A stretch of 64,000 bases of DNA. It comes from Diplodia intermedia (lineage: Eukaryota > Ascomycota > Dothideomycetes > Botryosphaeriales > Botryosphaeriaceae). Positions 52,849 to 63,793 of this stretch are shown in pieces. The position numbers and the translations under genes were made by a program. Under the pieces are notes generated by a model. That model was not told the origin of the DNA, made no database searches, and was given only the letters and a program-made list of their open reading frames with translations. The DNA is taken from positions 124,001 through 188,000 of the forward strand of contig JAKEKT010000058.1 of assembly GCA_021495925.1 (NCBI GenBank), read 5' to 3'. Position 1 is the stretch's first letter. Every line of letters begins with the position of its first letter.

Positions 52849-55572
52849 ATGCCCTCCCTCAACCCGCTCCGCAACGCGAAGCGGACATTGCAGCCCTACG
52901 ATCCCCTGCCTGGCGGCAACAGCTACGCCGATTCCGACGACGACATTGAAAAGCGCCGCTCCCTCGATAGCCTCGAGTACGAGGACTCTGAATCCTCGAC
53001 CCCCCTATATGCCTCACGCGTCGGCAGCATGCAGGGCACCACTACCTCTGCGCAGTACCGGAACCGCTCCGACTCGCGCGCCCGCAAGGCTTCAATGTCG
53101 GCACACCAGCCGCCCACCTACAATTCGCCCTCGTACCCCTACTCGCCTCGCGTCAGTCGCCGCCGCTTCAGCCGCTGGTTCGCCCTGGCCCTCGGCAGCA
53201 CCGTCATCCTGTTCATAATCTGGCTGAGCGCCATGGGACGCCGGAGTCACATTGCCGTCGAGACGGGCGAGGCTGTGAGCAAGGAGCCCCCGCCGCCCGC
53301 CCCCTGGGAGTCGTTCCCCTTCCTGACCCGCTATCACGGCGGCATCCGCACGCTGGTATCGCGCGCCGAAAACCAACCCGAATACCCTGGCGAAGGCTTC
53401 AACGCGTCCGAGCTGCTGGGCGCGCGCAATGAGGAAGGCGACCTTTTGAAGCGCGGCGAGACGGGCGGTGACGGCTGGAGCTACGAGGATGAGCGTGCCA
53501 AGGATCACGGCCTCCCGCCCATGCAGGTCTTCGACCCTTACCCGAAATACAAGTCGGCTGAGTACAAGGACAAGTACGGCGCTGAGGTCGTGCCCTGTTT
53601 TCTGGATGAGAAGAGATCGGAGCGCGTCCCCGTGCTCCGCGCGTATCCCGGCATTGTGAACGGCACCCCGGAGAACGTCATGGGATCCTACGAGATTTTC
53701 GATATTCGCGACGATGTCTGCTTCGAGCGGTTCGGACGCCTTGGGCCGTACGGGATGGGATACAGCCGCAAGTTCGGCGGCAGTGGTGCCGGAATGGAAG
53801 GCGATCGCGAAGGTGCTGAGCAGGTCTGGCAGGACGACGACCAGGTTGATTTCAGAACCGTCAGATGGGCGGATGTTCAGAGCCGCTGCGCCAAGGACAA
53901 CGAGCACCGCTTCAAACCTCGTGGGACCCCGATTGGCAATGGACTTAGCCATTTCTACTTCGACGGCTACGCAGAGCAGAAGGCTGATGATGTACCAGAG
54001 AAAAAGATCGAAGCCAGAGAACCGCAGATGGATGACCCCGCCCCGCCGGTGCCGCATGCAAATGACGAAGGTGCAACGCGTTTCAAGCCTGTCGATACTT
54101 CCGAAGGATCGAAAACCACTGTTGACAAGTCTGGGAAGGAATCCGCCTCCGAGGATGGCACGCCGTTCAAATTGGTCGATAGCTCTTCTCAAACATCCGG
54201 AAGCTCGACTGGAAAGGCAAAGCAAGCCAAGAAGCTGCTACCACGCACTGCTGTCATTATCCGGACATGGCACGATTTCAATTACGACGACGAGGACTTG
54301 TTTTATCTGCGCGCCATTATCAACGAGCTTGCCATCAACTCTGGCGGCGAGTATGAAGTTCATTTCCTGATCCACTTCAAGGACAACGACACCCCTATCT
54401 GGTCCGACGAGGAAACTTACCAGCGCGTACTCAACGACGCGCTTCCTGAGGAATTCCGTGGCATGGGAACGCTATGGACCGAGCGCCAAATGAGTCTCGT
54501 CTACGGTGGTCTGGCCGAGAGCAACTACCGCGATCTTCCCGTGTATGGCGCATATCGGTCTACCTTCCTGCCTGTGCAGCATTTTGCTCACATGCATCCC
54601 GAGTACGATTTCTTCTGGCATTGGGAGATGGACGTCCGGTACACCGGTCACTTCTACCACCTGTTTAGTAAGGTATCGGAATGGGCCAAGCAGCAGCCTC
54701 GTAAAGGTCTTTGGGAGCGCAACTCTCGCTTCTATGTCCCGCATGAGCATGGCTCTTGGGACGACTTCAAGCACATGGTCCGCGTCCAAACCGAACACGG
54801 CACAGCTTCTAAGAGTAACATGTGGTCCGAGATGGCCAAGGATGACCCCAACGTTCCCGACGAAATCAAAGCCCAGGCTGTCCCGAAGCCGGAGAAGCTC
54901 ATCTGGGGCCCCGAGCCGCCGCCAGACGACGAGATGGACACACAGGACGACCCCGAAGTCCCGGACATCGCCAAGGACAAGTACGAATGGGGCGTGGGCG
55001 AAGAGGCCGACCTGATCACGTTCAACCCCATGTTCGACCCGGACCGCACCAACTGGATCCTGGCCGACGACGTGACGGGGTACAACACGTCGGAGCGCAA
55101 GCCGCCGCGGCGCACGGCCATCATCACGGCGGGGCGGCTGTCGAAGCGGCTCCTCAACACGATGCACCGCGAAACGTCGCTGCGCAAGCGCACCATGTTC
55201 TCGGAGATGTGGCCGCCGTCGTGCGCGCTGCACCACGGGCTCAAGGCCGTGTACGCGCCGCACCCCGTCTTCATCGACCGGCGGTGGCCGACGGACTACC
55301 TCGCGGCCATCATGAACAACGGGCGCAACGGGGCGGCGGGCGGCGCGCGGCTGTCGGTCTTCTCGGACGAGCGCCAGCACAACTTCCGCGGCACGTCGTG
55401 GTACTACAACTCGGGCTTCGCGCCGAACCTGTGGACGAGGTGGCTGGGCTACGTCGTCGACAACGACGGCGGCGAGGCTGAGGAGGTGTGGGGAGAGGGC
55501 CGCATGTGTCTGCCCGCCGTGCTGCTGCATCCGGTCAAGCAGGTGGATTTGGTGTTTGAGCATGAGGGGTAG
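52849..55572 (+). CDS. DUF3405 type II membrane protein
   Basis: One exon, 907 residues from ATG 52849 (MPSLNPLRN). The DUF3405 family is fungal and uncharacterised. A Ser/Arg-rich cytoplasmic head (1-108) precedes one membrane helix (RWFALALGSTVILFIIWLSAM, about 109-129) with RRRF on its cytoplasmic side, which predicts a type II topology as in Golgi enzymes. The lumenal part begins with PWESFPFLTRYHGGIRTLV, contains ordered blocks around FEPY-like and CFERFGRLGPYGMGY, and a Lys/Glu/Ser-rich spacer (about 390-460). The core after it, with AVIIRTWHDFNYDDEDLFYLR and HPEYDFFWHWEMDVRYTGHF, has the look of a GT-A glycosyltransferase with an acidic metal-binding motif; this is my inference. Four or more N-x-S/T sites lie in the lumenal part. 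Confidence 0.88.
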   Translation: MPSLNPLRNAKRTLQPYDPLPGGNSYADSDDDIEKRRSLDSLEYEDSESSTPLYASRVGSMQGTTTSAQYRNRSDSRARKASMSAHQPPTYNSPSYPYSPRVSRRRFSRWFALALGSTVILFIIWLSAMGRRSHIAVETGEAVSKEPPPPAPWESFPFLTRYHGGIRTLVSRAENQPEYPGEGFNASELLGARNEEGDLLKRGETGGDGWSYEDERAKDHGLPPMQVFDPYPKYKSAEYKDKYGAEVVPCFLDEKRSERVPVLRAYPGIVNGTPENVMGSYEIFDIRDDVCFERFGRLGPYGMGYSRKFGGSGAGMEGDREGAEQVWQDDDQVDFRTVRWADVQSRCAKDNEHRFKPRGTPIGNGLSHFYFDGYAEQKADDVPEKKIEAREPQMDDPAPPVPHANDEGATRFKPVDTSEGSKTTVDKSGKESASEDGTPFKLVDSSSQTSGSSTGKAKQAKKLLPRTAVIIRTWHDFNYDDEDLFYLRAIINELAINSGGEYEVHFLIHFKDNDTPIWSDEETYQRVLNDALPEEFRGMGTLWTERQMSLVYGGLAESNYRDLPVYGAYRSTFLPVQHFAHMHPEYDFFWHWEMDVRYTGHFYHLFSKVSEWAKQQPRKGLWERNSRFYVPHEHGSWDDFKHMVRVQTEHGTASKSNMWSEMAKDDPNVPDEIKAQAVPKPEKLIWGPEPPPDDEMDTQDDPEVPDIAKDKYEWGVGEEADLITFNPMFDPDRTNWILADDVTGYNTSERKPPRRTAIITAGRLSKRLLNTMHRETSLRKRTMFSEMWPPSCALHHGLKAVYAPHPVFIDRRWPTDYLAAIMNNGRNGAAGGARLSVFSDERQHNFRGTSWYYNSGFAPNLWTRWLGYVVDNDGGEAEEVWGEGRMCLPAVLLHPVKQVDLVFEHEG

Positions 55573-57414
55573 GGGCGATATGCGTGCATGCGTGCGTGCA
55601 GGTGGCGCTTCGCTGGGCTGGCGTGAAGGGAGGGGAGGGGAGGGGTGTGCTGCTTGGCGGCAGCCATTGAAAGTTTTTCGACTGTATAGATCGATGCATA
55701 CGACCACCTCATACTTTTCAACTTCCTTTCAGCGACAGACACACACCACATTGAGATGGGAGGGAGAGGGGAAAAGAGAGGGGGATTCTTGTTTGCTTTG
55801 CTGGTGCTTCGCAAACGCCGAATTTCCCTGATATGCTGCAGAGATATCCTATGATATTTTGGCGCATCTTGTTTTCTTTTTTTTTTCCTGTCTCTCGAGG
55901 GGGAGAGGCGTTTGGTCTTGAGTATATTTCCTCCTCTATTTCACTTTACCCTTCGGTTTTATTTGGTCTGGTGGGGGTAAGGGGTTTCTTTCCTCTTCGT
56001 CTCCCTTCTCCTTGTCCAAAAAGAAAGTATAATGTAACGGGTACATATGAACGAATTCGAATGAATGAAAGAAACAAGGAATGACCGCTTCTGGAAACAA
56101 CATGTCTTTGGGAATGTGACGAAAAACGGGTTGGCTGAGAGGGTGGTGATGGGGTAGGAAAGGATGTTTGTTGGACAACAGGGAAGTCTGGAAGTTTGTC
56201 TATTATGCTTGGTTGTTTGTGGGGTGGGAGGAGGTTGGAGGACTTGGCGGATGCCGATGCTTATGATGCTCTGCGGGATTGCTTGTCGTTTTCGAAACGG
56301 AAGATTTCGGGTGATAGACAAGCCGGTTGATCCCCCGCAGCAGGAACTTGGGAGGAGAGTAGCCAAGTAAAACTTCCCGGGACGTCCTGGAGCTGGCTTG
56401 GATGTATCGTAGTATTCTATCAGGGGCGTGGAAATGCGATGAGCTTGTCGTGAATGAAGTAGACATGGACAGACTCGTTCTCCGCGCGGTTTCACTCAAT
56501 CGGACCCAGAATGCACGATTGCGGGCCAGAAACACTCCAAGTGCTAATGGACACGGCAGCGTCTTCGTACATAGCGACGTCGTTATTGGGCTTGTTGCTG
56601 GATAGATATTAAGGTTATCTCGGCAAGGTGCAGAAGGTCCGGGCTATATTCAATCCTTGGCATAACGATCAAATGATTCATGCATGGCATATCGTTATAG
56701 CCCCAGGGTCCTTGTAGTGCCGGGGCGGCCTAGCTGTGACAGACATGGGTCGAAAGGAAAATCAGAAGAGGAATCGAGGCAAGCGCTATATGAGTTTTCG
56801 AACAGTGGCTCGGCTCGAGTCCGAATCCACAGGTATACGGTACGTGAATAGCACCCTTCTATGCGCCTTGCACACTTCATGAGTGAAACTGTGGGTCCAC
56901 CAGCATAGCTCACTGCCGGGGGCGTTTCGAAGAAAAAAGATCCGGAATTACCCGTGAAGCGGAGCAGGCCACGGCTGGAGAATACTCGCTCGGAAGTCAG
57001 TCGCATAGTGAGCTCGTTACAGTGACGAACTTCCCGTAAAAAGAAAAAAAGCGCGGAAGAATCGGCATTGCAGAGGAGAAGTGTCAGCATCGGGCATGTA
57101 AGCTCAGGGTGGGATGCAGGGTAGCATGCGGTGAGACGGGAAGAGCCATGACAAGGGGCGGACGAATGAATTCAACCGATCTCTGTGACGCAATCCCTCA
57201 TCGCTCTCTGCCCCTACTCGCTTGCTAATTGCAGTAGCAAATAGAAATAAAAATAGATGCGGTGTGGGAAGCTCAGAGCCAGATTAGATATGACCTGCGA
57301 CTACAGCAGATGAAGACAGTTCACACGCCAGCCCTGATATCGCATTTGCAATTCTCCAGATCCAGATAGTATTGCTCATCAGCCTGGCGTAGTACACCAT
57401 GGCGGAAATCACCA
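55573..57414. other. convergent intergenic region
   Basis: About 1.84 kb between the DUF3405 gene and the oxalate decarboxylase gene. It holds a G-quadruplex-type run just after the DUF3405 stop, T- and GAAT-rich tracts, and no convincing open frame. Confidence 0.5.
55628..55645 (+). other. possible G-quadruplex motif in the 3' flank
   Basis: Four G runs (GGG, GGGG, GGGG, GGGG) separated by single A, 56 bases after the DUF3405 stop, so likely in the 3' UTR of its mRNA. Confidence 0.6.
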
Positions 57415-58938
57415 TCAGTTCGCCGCGACAACAATCTCCTTCTCCTTGGGGATCTTGTCCACATCCTCCGCGGCCAGATTCAGCGTGTCGATGACAATCT
57501 GATGCGGCGTCAGCGCCAGCCACTGGCTCAGGCTCATGTCGCTGAAGTGATCCGCCTGCAGCACCTCGAGCAGCACGACGTCCTCGTCGCCCACGTTCTC
57601 GATGTAGTGCGAGTTGCTCTTGGGGAAGTAGCCGACGTCGCCGGCGTGGTAGTCGAACGTGGTGGCCACGTCGGGCGGGGTGAAGAGCGTGGCGCGCGCC
57701 TTGCCGGCCAGGAAGAACGACCACTCGTCGGAGCTGGGGTGCCAGTGCACCTCGCGCAGCGCGCCCGGCTTGATGGTGACGACGGCGGCGCTGAAGTTGG
57801 GCGCGGCCGGGAAGGTGAGCGGGTCGACGATCTTGACGCTGCCGCCGGGCACCTCGTGCGCGGGCTGCTCGGAGAAGTGGTACGTGTAGCTGGCCGCGCC
57901 CGCGAGCACGCCGGCCGAGCCCGTGACGTTCTGCTTCTCGATGTCGGCCGGCGCCTTGGTGCCGGGGAAGATGAAGAGCTCGCCGTCCGGGATGTTGTCG
58001 AAGGCCGAGGTGTTGACGTGGAGGTCTTTGGCGAGGACCGTTTTCTGCAAATGGGGGGTCAGTTGGGTGTCTGGGGCGGGGAGAACAAGTATTGCTCACG
58101 GGGTTGTGGGCGAAGATCTCTGAGACGAGGAAGGTGTTGTCTTCGGAGAAGCTGCCGTCGTCAAAAACGAGCATGAACTCGGCGCCGCCGTCGAGAGCCT
58201 GGATGGAGTGCGGGATGCCACTGTCGCAGCATGTCAGTTTAGCTCCGTACAGAAGCAGACGGTGATGACGTACGGAGGGAAGAACCAGACGTCGCCCTTG
58301 CTGACATCATCCACAAAAGTCTTGCCGTCCTCTTGCACCGCCTGGCCACTGTTAGAACAGTACAGTCACTCTCGCTACAATGCACCTACCTGGACGCGAA
58401 CGGTGCCATTGAGCATCAATGCCCACTCGCCCGCCACATGCCAATGCAGCTCGCGATAGCCACCGGGCTCGAGCCTCATGTCGACGCCGGCCATGGCCGT
58501 CGCGTCGGGCAGCACGACCTCGTTCTGCTGCCTCGACCAGCCCGCGCCCTTCTTGCCCAGCTTGGCGTGGCTGAGGCCCATGCTCCACTGGGCGCTGATG
58601 GTCTGGCCGTGGTCGGTGCCGGGCGGCGCCAGCTTGTCGCTGTTCAGCCGGTCGACGTCCGAGTTGTGCGGGCCCGGGTCGGTGCCGCCCTTGGATCCGC
58701 GGATCGGCTGGGGGTTCTCGATGTCGGAGAAGTCGAGGTAGGTGCCCAGGTCCGCGTCGTCCGTCTGCCCCGGCGCCAGCTCGTACTGCACGTCCGTCGT
58801 GTCTTCGTCGGTCAGGATGTTGGACGGGTTGTAGCCCTGCAGCGCTGGCGAGCCGCGAAGGGGGTCCGAGGCTGGGGCGCCGCGGACGGCGCGGTGCAGC
58901 GCGGATAGGGCCAGGAGGAGGGACAGAGTCGACACCAT
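57415..58938 (-). CDS. Secreted bicupin oxalate decarboxylase
   Basis: Four exons, 58938..58390, 58341..58274, 58220..58100 and 58044..57415, with introns of 48, 53 and 55 bases, give 455 residues. The enzyme (EC 4.1.1.2) turns oxalate into formate and carbon dioxide with manganese. A signal peptide (first about 20 residues) predicts secretion. Both cupin domains keep a complete metal site: HWHxxxE with His165, His167, Glu171 and His210 in the first; His346, His348, Glu353 and His392 in the second. The lid after the first cupin reads SEDNT (231-235), close to the SENST lid of bacterial decarboxylase, and keeps the catalytic Glu232, which argues for decarboxylase rather than oxidase activity. 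The last intron has two possible AG acceptors; I used the one restoring KTVLAKDL. Confidence 0.93.
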
Positions 58939-60480
58939 TGTGGCGAGACGAGGGGGTGTTCAATTGACGGGACGAGGGACACGGACGAGGGCTGAGGGGG
59001 GAATGGGAGGGAACTGCTCGGATTTTATAGTTGGACGCGAAGGCCGGGCAAGACGCGAAGGGCGATGGCTACGCGTGGGCGGGTGACCTGCTTCAATGCA
59101 TCGGCAATGCTTCCCCTCACTGAGCCGCGATGATGCACGCGGCCAAGGTGATCAAGTGCTTGGATCTGCATCTAGAGACAAGGGTAACGGTGCGATGGCC
59201 TTGGTAAGTCCGAAGCCGAGTTGCGGGTAGTTTCTTGTTTCCGCGGCGGTTGACAGGGTGCGCAGGGATCACGAGTGTTTTGTTTCTGTAAGACGTATGA
59301 GTAAAAGAAAGCAAAGTCTGAGTGATGACGTTGGAAGATTCCGCTTTCAAGGGTGCGGCCGAGGGAGAGGTGCAGACCTTGGCAACTAGCTGCATGGAAT
59401 CCAAGGCAGGGCGTGGGAGCACTGAACGGGATAGGCGTGGCCAAAGCTGTTGTATTGCTCTGGCTCCTCGTAGGTGGAATTTCCGGGAGTCGAGGGCGGC
59501 GGGCGTAGGCGGAAGAGGCGTAGGCTCACGCAGGCTGACGGGAACGATAGCCCTGGCAGCTGGCTGGGAATTCGCTCACGGCAATGACATACTGCACGGA
59601 TGCGGGGAAGGTTGATCGGAGCTGTGTCGGTGAGGTGCGCTGTTGGTCCCTGAGAGTGAAGCAGGGTTCGCAGCCTATGCGATGCGACGGAAACAAATTA
59701 GCCTTGGACGGAGCGATGCAGGTCGCGCTGGTGGCCGAAGCCGTTGGGCGGATGGGCGGGCAATTGGCGCAAGGGTTTTATCTGACGTTGCTCGAACAGG
59801 CAGCTCCGCCTTTAGTGGAGCTTGGGAACGCTTGTCGAAGCTTGTCCGGGGGGTGGGGCGCGTCCTCCACTTTTCTCATTCGCAGCCCGCACCGGCCCGT
59901 CCGGGAATATCGACGCCTCCGGCTCTGACGCCCGCTGCACCTTCAGCCACCACATTACGCGGTGTGAGGGGTCTCGTGCGTGGCGACGACGAAAAGGAGC
60001 CGCCTCGCTTCGTGCTTCCTCCTGTCATCTTCATGCAGTGACGCGCTTTCCAATGACCTGCAGCAGTCACGCTGCAAAGCGAATCACCACCAGCCGCCGG
60101 CGTCACTGGCAGACTCGGCCAGCTCGTTCCGGCGCTGCGTAAGCTATTCCGACCAACACCGGCGCCAGGTAAGCTCGTACCTTGTGACACCATCTCGACA
60201 CCAGCTTCTGTGGTGCTGCCGGAGATCCGCGGATAAAGCGGCACCAAGACACCGGCTTTCTCACTAAGCCCACCATTCTCGTCGAGGCTTCCTAGTCACG
60301 AGCTTGGTAAAAACTCCAGTGAGTCGATGGCTGCCTGATGGTCGTTGTTCAGAGGGCGGCATGTGCGTCAAGTACTGGCTTTCGATCAAAGAACTTCTCA
60401 ATCATTCCCGTGTCTATGTACAGTACCCATCTCTCTTCACCCAGCTACAACCTGCTTATGTACAATACAGTCTTCGAGCT
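58939..60480. other. spacer between oxalate decarboxylase and the FAD oxidase
   Basis: About 1.5 kb between two minus-strand genes, carrying the decarboxylase promoter and the oxidase 3' flank. Open frames up to 132 codons on the plus strand are not supported by any family. Confidence 0.5.
59023..59029 (-). promoter_or_regulatory. TATA box of the oxalate decarboxylase gene
   Basis: TATAAAA on the minus strand, 85 bases before the ATG, in GC-rich sequence. This suits a strongly inducible gene with a short leader. Confidence 0.7.
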
Positions 60481-62118
60481 CTAACACTGCGCGTTCGCCA
60501 CCTTGAACCCACCCGGCATCTGCTTGGTGAAGACCATGTCCGGGTCGTACTTGTCCCTGATCATCTGCAGCATCTGCACGCTGCTCTTGGGGTAACCGGC
60601 AAACACGTCCTGGACCTGGTTGACATCGTTCATGTACAGGAAGGGGTGCAGCACGCCGAGCGGCTCGAGCTGGGCCGTGATCTTCTCGTTGACCTCCTCG
60701 TAGAAGGCCTGGATCTTGGCATCGTCTTTGGCGTGCGACCAGGTGATGCTCTCCTCGACCCAGAGGTAGGGCCCGGCGTTGGGATCGAGCCCCATGGGGT
60801 CGCCGCCGTCGTTGATGCCGGCGAGGACGTACTCCGTGGAGATGATGTTGTACGCCAGCCCGGTGATCCAGCCCTCGATGTCGCCAAAGTGCTCGGCGAC
60901 GGTGGCGAAGTAGGTGTCGTGGATGATCTGCATGGCCTCGCGGTTGGCGACGATGGACACGACCCACCAGCCCTCGCGCATGCCCAGCACCGAGTCCGTC
61001 CCCGCGGCCATGGCCTCGGCGGCCTCGCCCATGCCCGTCATGACCGTCATGGTGTCGTGCTCGGGCACCAGGACGGGCGCGGAGAAGTTGGCGAAGAAGT
61101 CGGGCGCCGTGTCGTTGCCGTTGTAGTAGAACATGGCGTTGTAGGTCGTGCCGTTGAAGGAGTCGCTGGCGCGGGCGATGGGCGTCACGGCGCCCTTGAC
61201 ATCGGGGTTCGGGTGCACCGTCATCTCGTACACGCTGTCGAGGAAGGTACGGCCGACTGCGTCGCCGGTGCCATAGGTGCGCTGGCCGCCGCTCATGACC
61301 GGCACGTCGATGGTGCGCATCTGGAAGTTGGTGACCAGGCAGAACGAGTTGCCGCCGCCACGGAGGGCCCAGAAGAGGTCGGCGTGGTCGTTGGTCGCGT
61401 TGGCCAGGACGACGTCGCCGTTGCTGAGGACGCACTGCTCACTCGTCAGCTGTTGCTCGGACTATGATGGTGGTGGGGACGCGTACCGTGTAGGAATCAA
61501 TGTTCGACGACGACCAGCCGTACTCGTTGCCGAAGCTGGAAATGCCACCGCCCATCAGGAGGCCGGGCACGCCGACAATGCTCATCCGTCCGCCGACGAC
61601 CGCCAGCCCGTACTCCTCCAGGTAGTTGTACACATCGCCCCATCTGTTGCCGGGCCCGACGGCGACACTGGACTTGTCCTCGGAGAGCTCGAGCTGGTTC
61701 AGGTTCGCGCTGGACAAGAGCACGCCGGACGAGTCGATGTTGGCCGCGCCCTCGATGGCCATGTGCCCGCCTCCCTTCATCGCGAACGGGGCGTTGAACC
61801 GGACAAGTGCCTTGACCGCCGCGCCCATGAGCTCGGCCGAGCTGGGCGAGACGATGCAGGCTGGGCCGAGCGATGCTGCGGCGGACCAGTAGTCTGTTGC
61901 GTTTGCACTGTCAGCATATGCATGGAAGAACCAGCGAAGCCGCACGATTGCTCACCCTTGTTGATGTCGATGTATGCAGTCTGGTTGGGAAAGGACGTGA
62001 TGTTGGGGTAGGTTTCGCCGAAGAACTGGCATGCTGCTGCCGGAGAGGAGAAGTTGGACGCCATGGCAGCGCCAGCGTTTGCTGCCAAAGCGAAAAGCAA
62101 GGAAGTTCTCAAAGCCAT
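60481..62118 (-). CDS. Secreted FAD-linked oxidoreductase (BBE/VAO type)
   Basis: Three exons, 62118..61956, 61893..61487 and 61434..60481, with introns of 62 and 52 bases, give 507 residues. The family contains berberine-bridge-enzyme-like and 6-hydroxynicotine-oxidase-like flavin oxidases that oxidise alcohols, sugars or alkaloids and make hydrogen peroxide. A signal peptide (MALRTSLLFALAANAGAAMA) and several N-x-S/T sites predict a secreted glycoprotein. The FAD-binding core shows MKGGGHMAIEG, whose His98 is the usual covalent flavin anchor, then VVGGRMSIVGVPGLLMGGGIS. The cysteine that makes a second covalent bond in bicovalent members is replaced (VGVPG), so a single histidyl bond is predicted. 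ALRGGGNSFCLVTNF and the C-terminal YDPDMVFTKQMPGGFK complete the fold. Start at ATG 62118, directly before the signal peptide; an in-frame ATG 28 codons upstream adds only polar residues. Confidence 0.9.
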
Positions 62119-63793
62119 GATGAGGGTGGTGATGTCGAGTGCTTGGTGAGAGCTGGAGGATGCAGCGTCTTCTTGCGCGGCGATGGCATTCTTAAAGGAC
62201 AAAGATTCGCGCTGCTGAGCAGCAGATCTTCAGGCAATCCATCCTAGTATGGAGCTGTGCTGTTTGTGCTACATGCAGATGGTGTAGGTCCTCCCCAGTC
62301 GGGAAATCCGAGTACGAGTCCTGCCATCATGTCTAATTGGTCAATTACCGCCCGCTATGCTCGTCATACCCCAAAGCAGCAGACCCTAGCGCCCTTGACC
62401 TGTGCTTGACTCGTGTTTCGGATTCCACAATAGGTGCTAATGTTTCGTACAGGCAACAGCAGAGTAGGCGGATCTGTCGCCCGAAGATCTGCTTTCAGCA
62501 TCTTTCCTACCACAAACTTTCGCATTACTTGCGTTCGGGAGTCATGTCTGAGGATCACTCCTGAGGAAGAAGAGTCAAACCACAAACATTGCTTCTGTAT
62601 GCTTCCACAAGACAACCCCGCAACACCTGGACTGAACGTAAAGCTAGCATGGAACTCAGGTCGAAATAGACCAGTTCCCCAGCCACATTCGTGTCTCGGT
62701 CCCAACGTCGTCATCCTCTTTCCTTTCTGGTGGCCTAGCATGGCCACCGTCAGGTGGGTCTTTGCCAAGCTACCATCCGAGTTACGAAACCACAACAACC
62801 AAGGTCAGGGTGCTGTCTGTATACAGACGAGCACAGGGTGCCGTACAGCCTCTTCACCAGCATTACTGTTTCACCTTCTCCACAGCAGCCACAATATGGG
62901 AGCACAGCAGCGACGCAAGCCACCAGGGGGCGACGGCTTGCTTCACCATCATTCACCGCTACTGTCTCATCTGTGCCCAAGTGCACATCTACCCCTTTAA
63001 CAAGAGGCCGTAGCCATCCATCGCCGAGCTCCGCCCTTCCACCGCCGAAGGTAGCGTGAGAAACGCGATAATAATCGCAGCAAACCACGACCTTCCTCAG
63101 CGACCAAGACATGCTTAACACTTATCCATGGCGGAGCCTTGACCATCGCGGCTATTATACTTTGGGTGTGTAAGCATACAAATAGACGTTTACAAGCATG
63201 ATCTGCAAGGCATATAGGGGAAATTATGACATGTGTCCGCATGCAAATGCACTGCCCACGTGGTAGTGACGCTGCCACCAGCCGAAAACGGGCAAGTCTT
63301 TCGTATTAAGTTACGGCTCTAAGCCCTGACGAGTCATAGAACTTTCCATCACATATCCGAGTCTCCTTCCACCTACTCAACCCTCATACTCAACCATAGT
63401 CTCACCCTAAAGTGTCTATCTAATCTTCAATCGTAGCCCATCTTTGACTACGCTGCAAGTAGGAACCGCGACTGGCATTTGATTAGATCAATGACCTTTG
63501 TTTTACCCGTCGGTTTCATTGAGACGACCCATCATTCCCCTTTACATATTCAGTACTACACTCTTGCTTTCGTAAAAAGACCAACCGCCGATGCGCCAAC
63601 AAGGCCAAGATTGCCGAATCCGGCTACCCCTAAAGACCAGCTCAGGGCAAACATTCCAACACATTCGCAAACACATTCGCAAACACATTCGTTTGAAACC
63701 GCCATGCCAAGTAGAACCCAATGCACACATTCTGACCAATCGCATACAAAATGGGAATATATTCTTCCCCGAACTCTTTCTATGCCGGACCCT
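62119..63793. other. intergenic region near the right end
   Basis: About 1.7 kb with the FAD oxidase promoter and the 3' flank of the last gene. A 12-base tandem repeat lies at 63660-63692. Plus-strand open frames near 62434-63059 are overlapping and unrecognised. Confidence 0.5.
63660..63692. repeat. 12-base tandem repeat, 2.75 copies
   Basis: The unit CACATTCGCAAA occurs twice exactly and then in a shortened third copy. It sits about 100 bases past the stop of the last gene, so probably in its 3' UTR. Confidence 0.8.

Noticed and set aside
53092..54225. 377-codon minus-strand open frame in the DUF3405 gene
   Set aside because: Same codon-bias shadow, no recognisable motif.
54472..55707. 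411-codon open frame antisense to the DUF3405 gene
   Set aside because: Shadow frame caused by high third-position GC; the plus strand has a full-length conserved protein.
60304..61467. 387-codon plus-strand open frame over the FAD oxidase
   Set aside because: Val/Gly/His-rich mirror product; the minus strand carries a complete, spliced flavoprotein.
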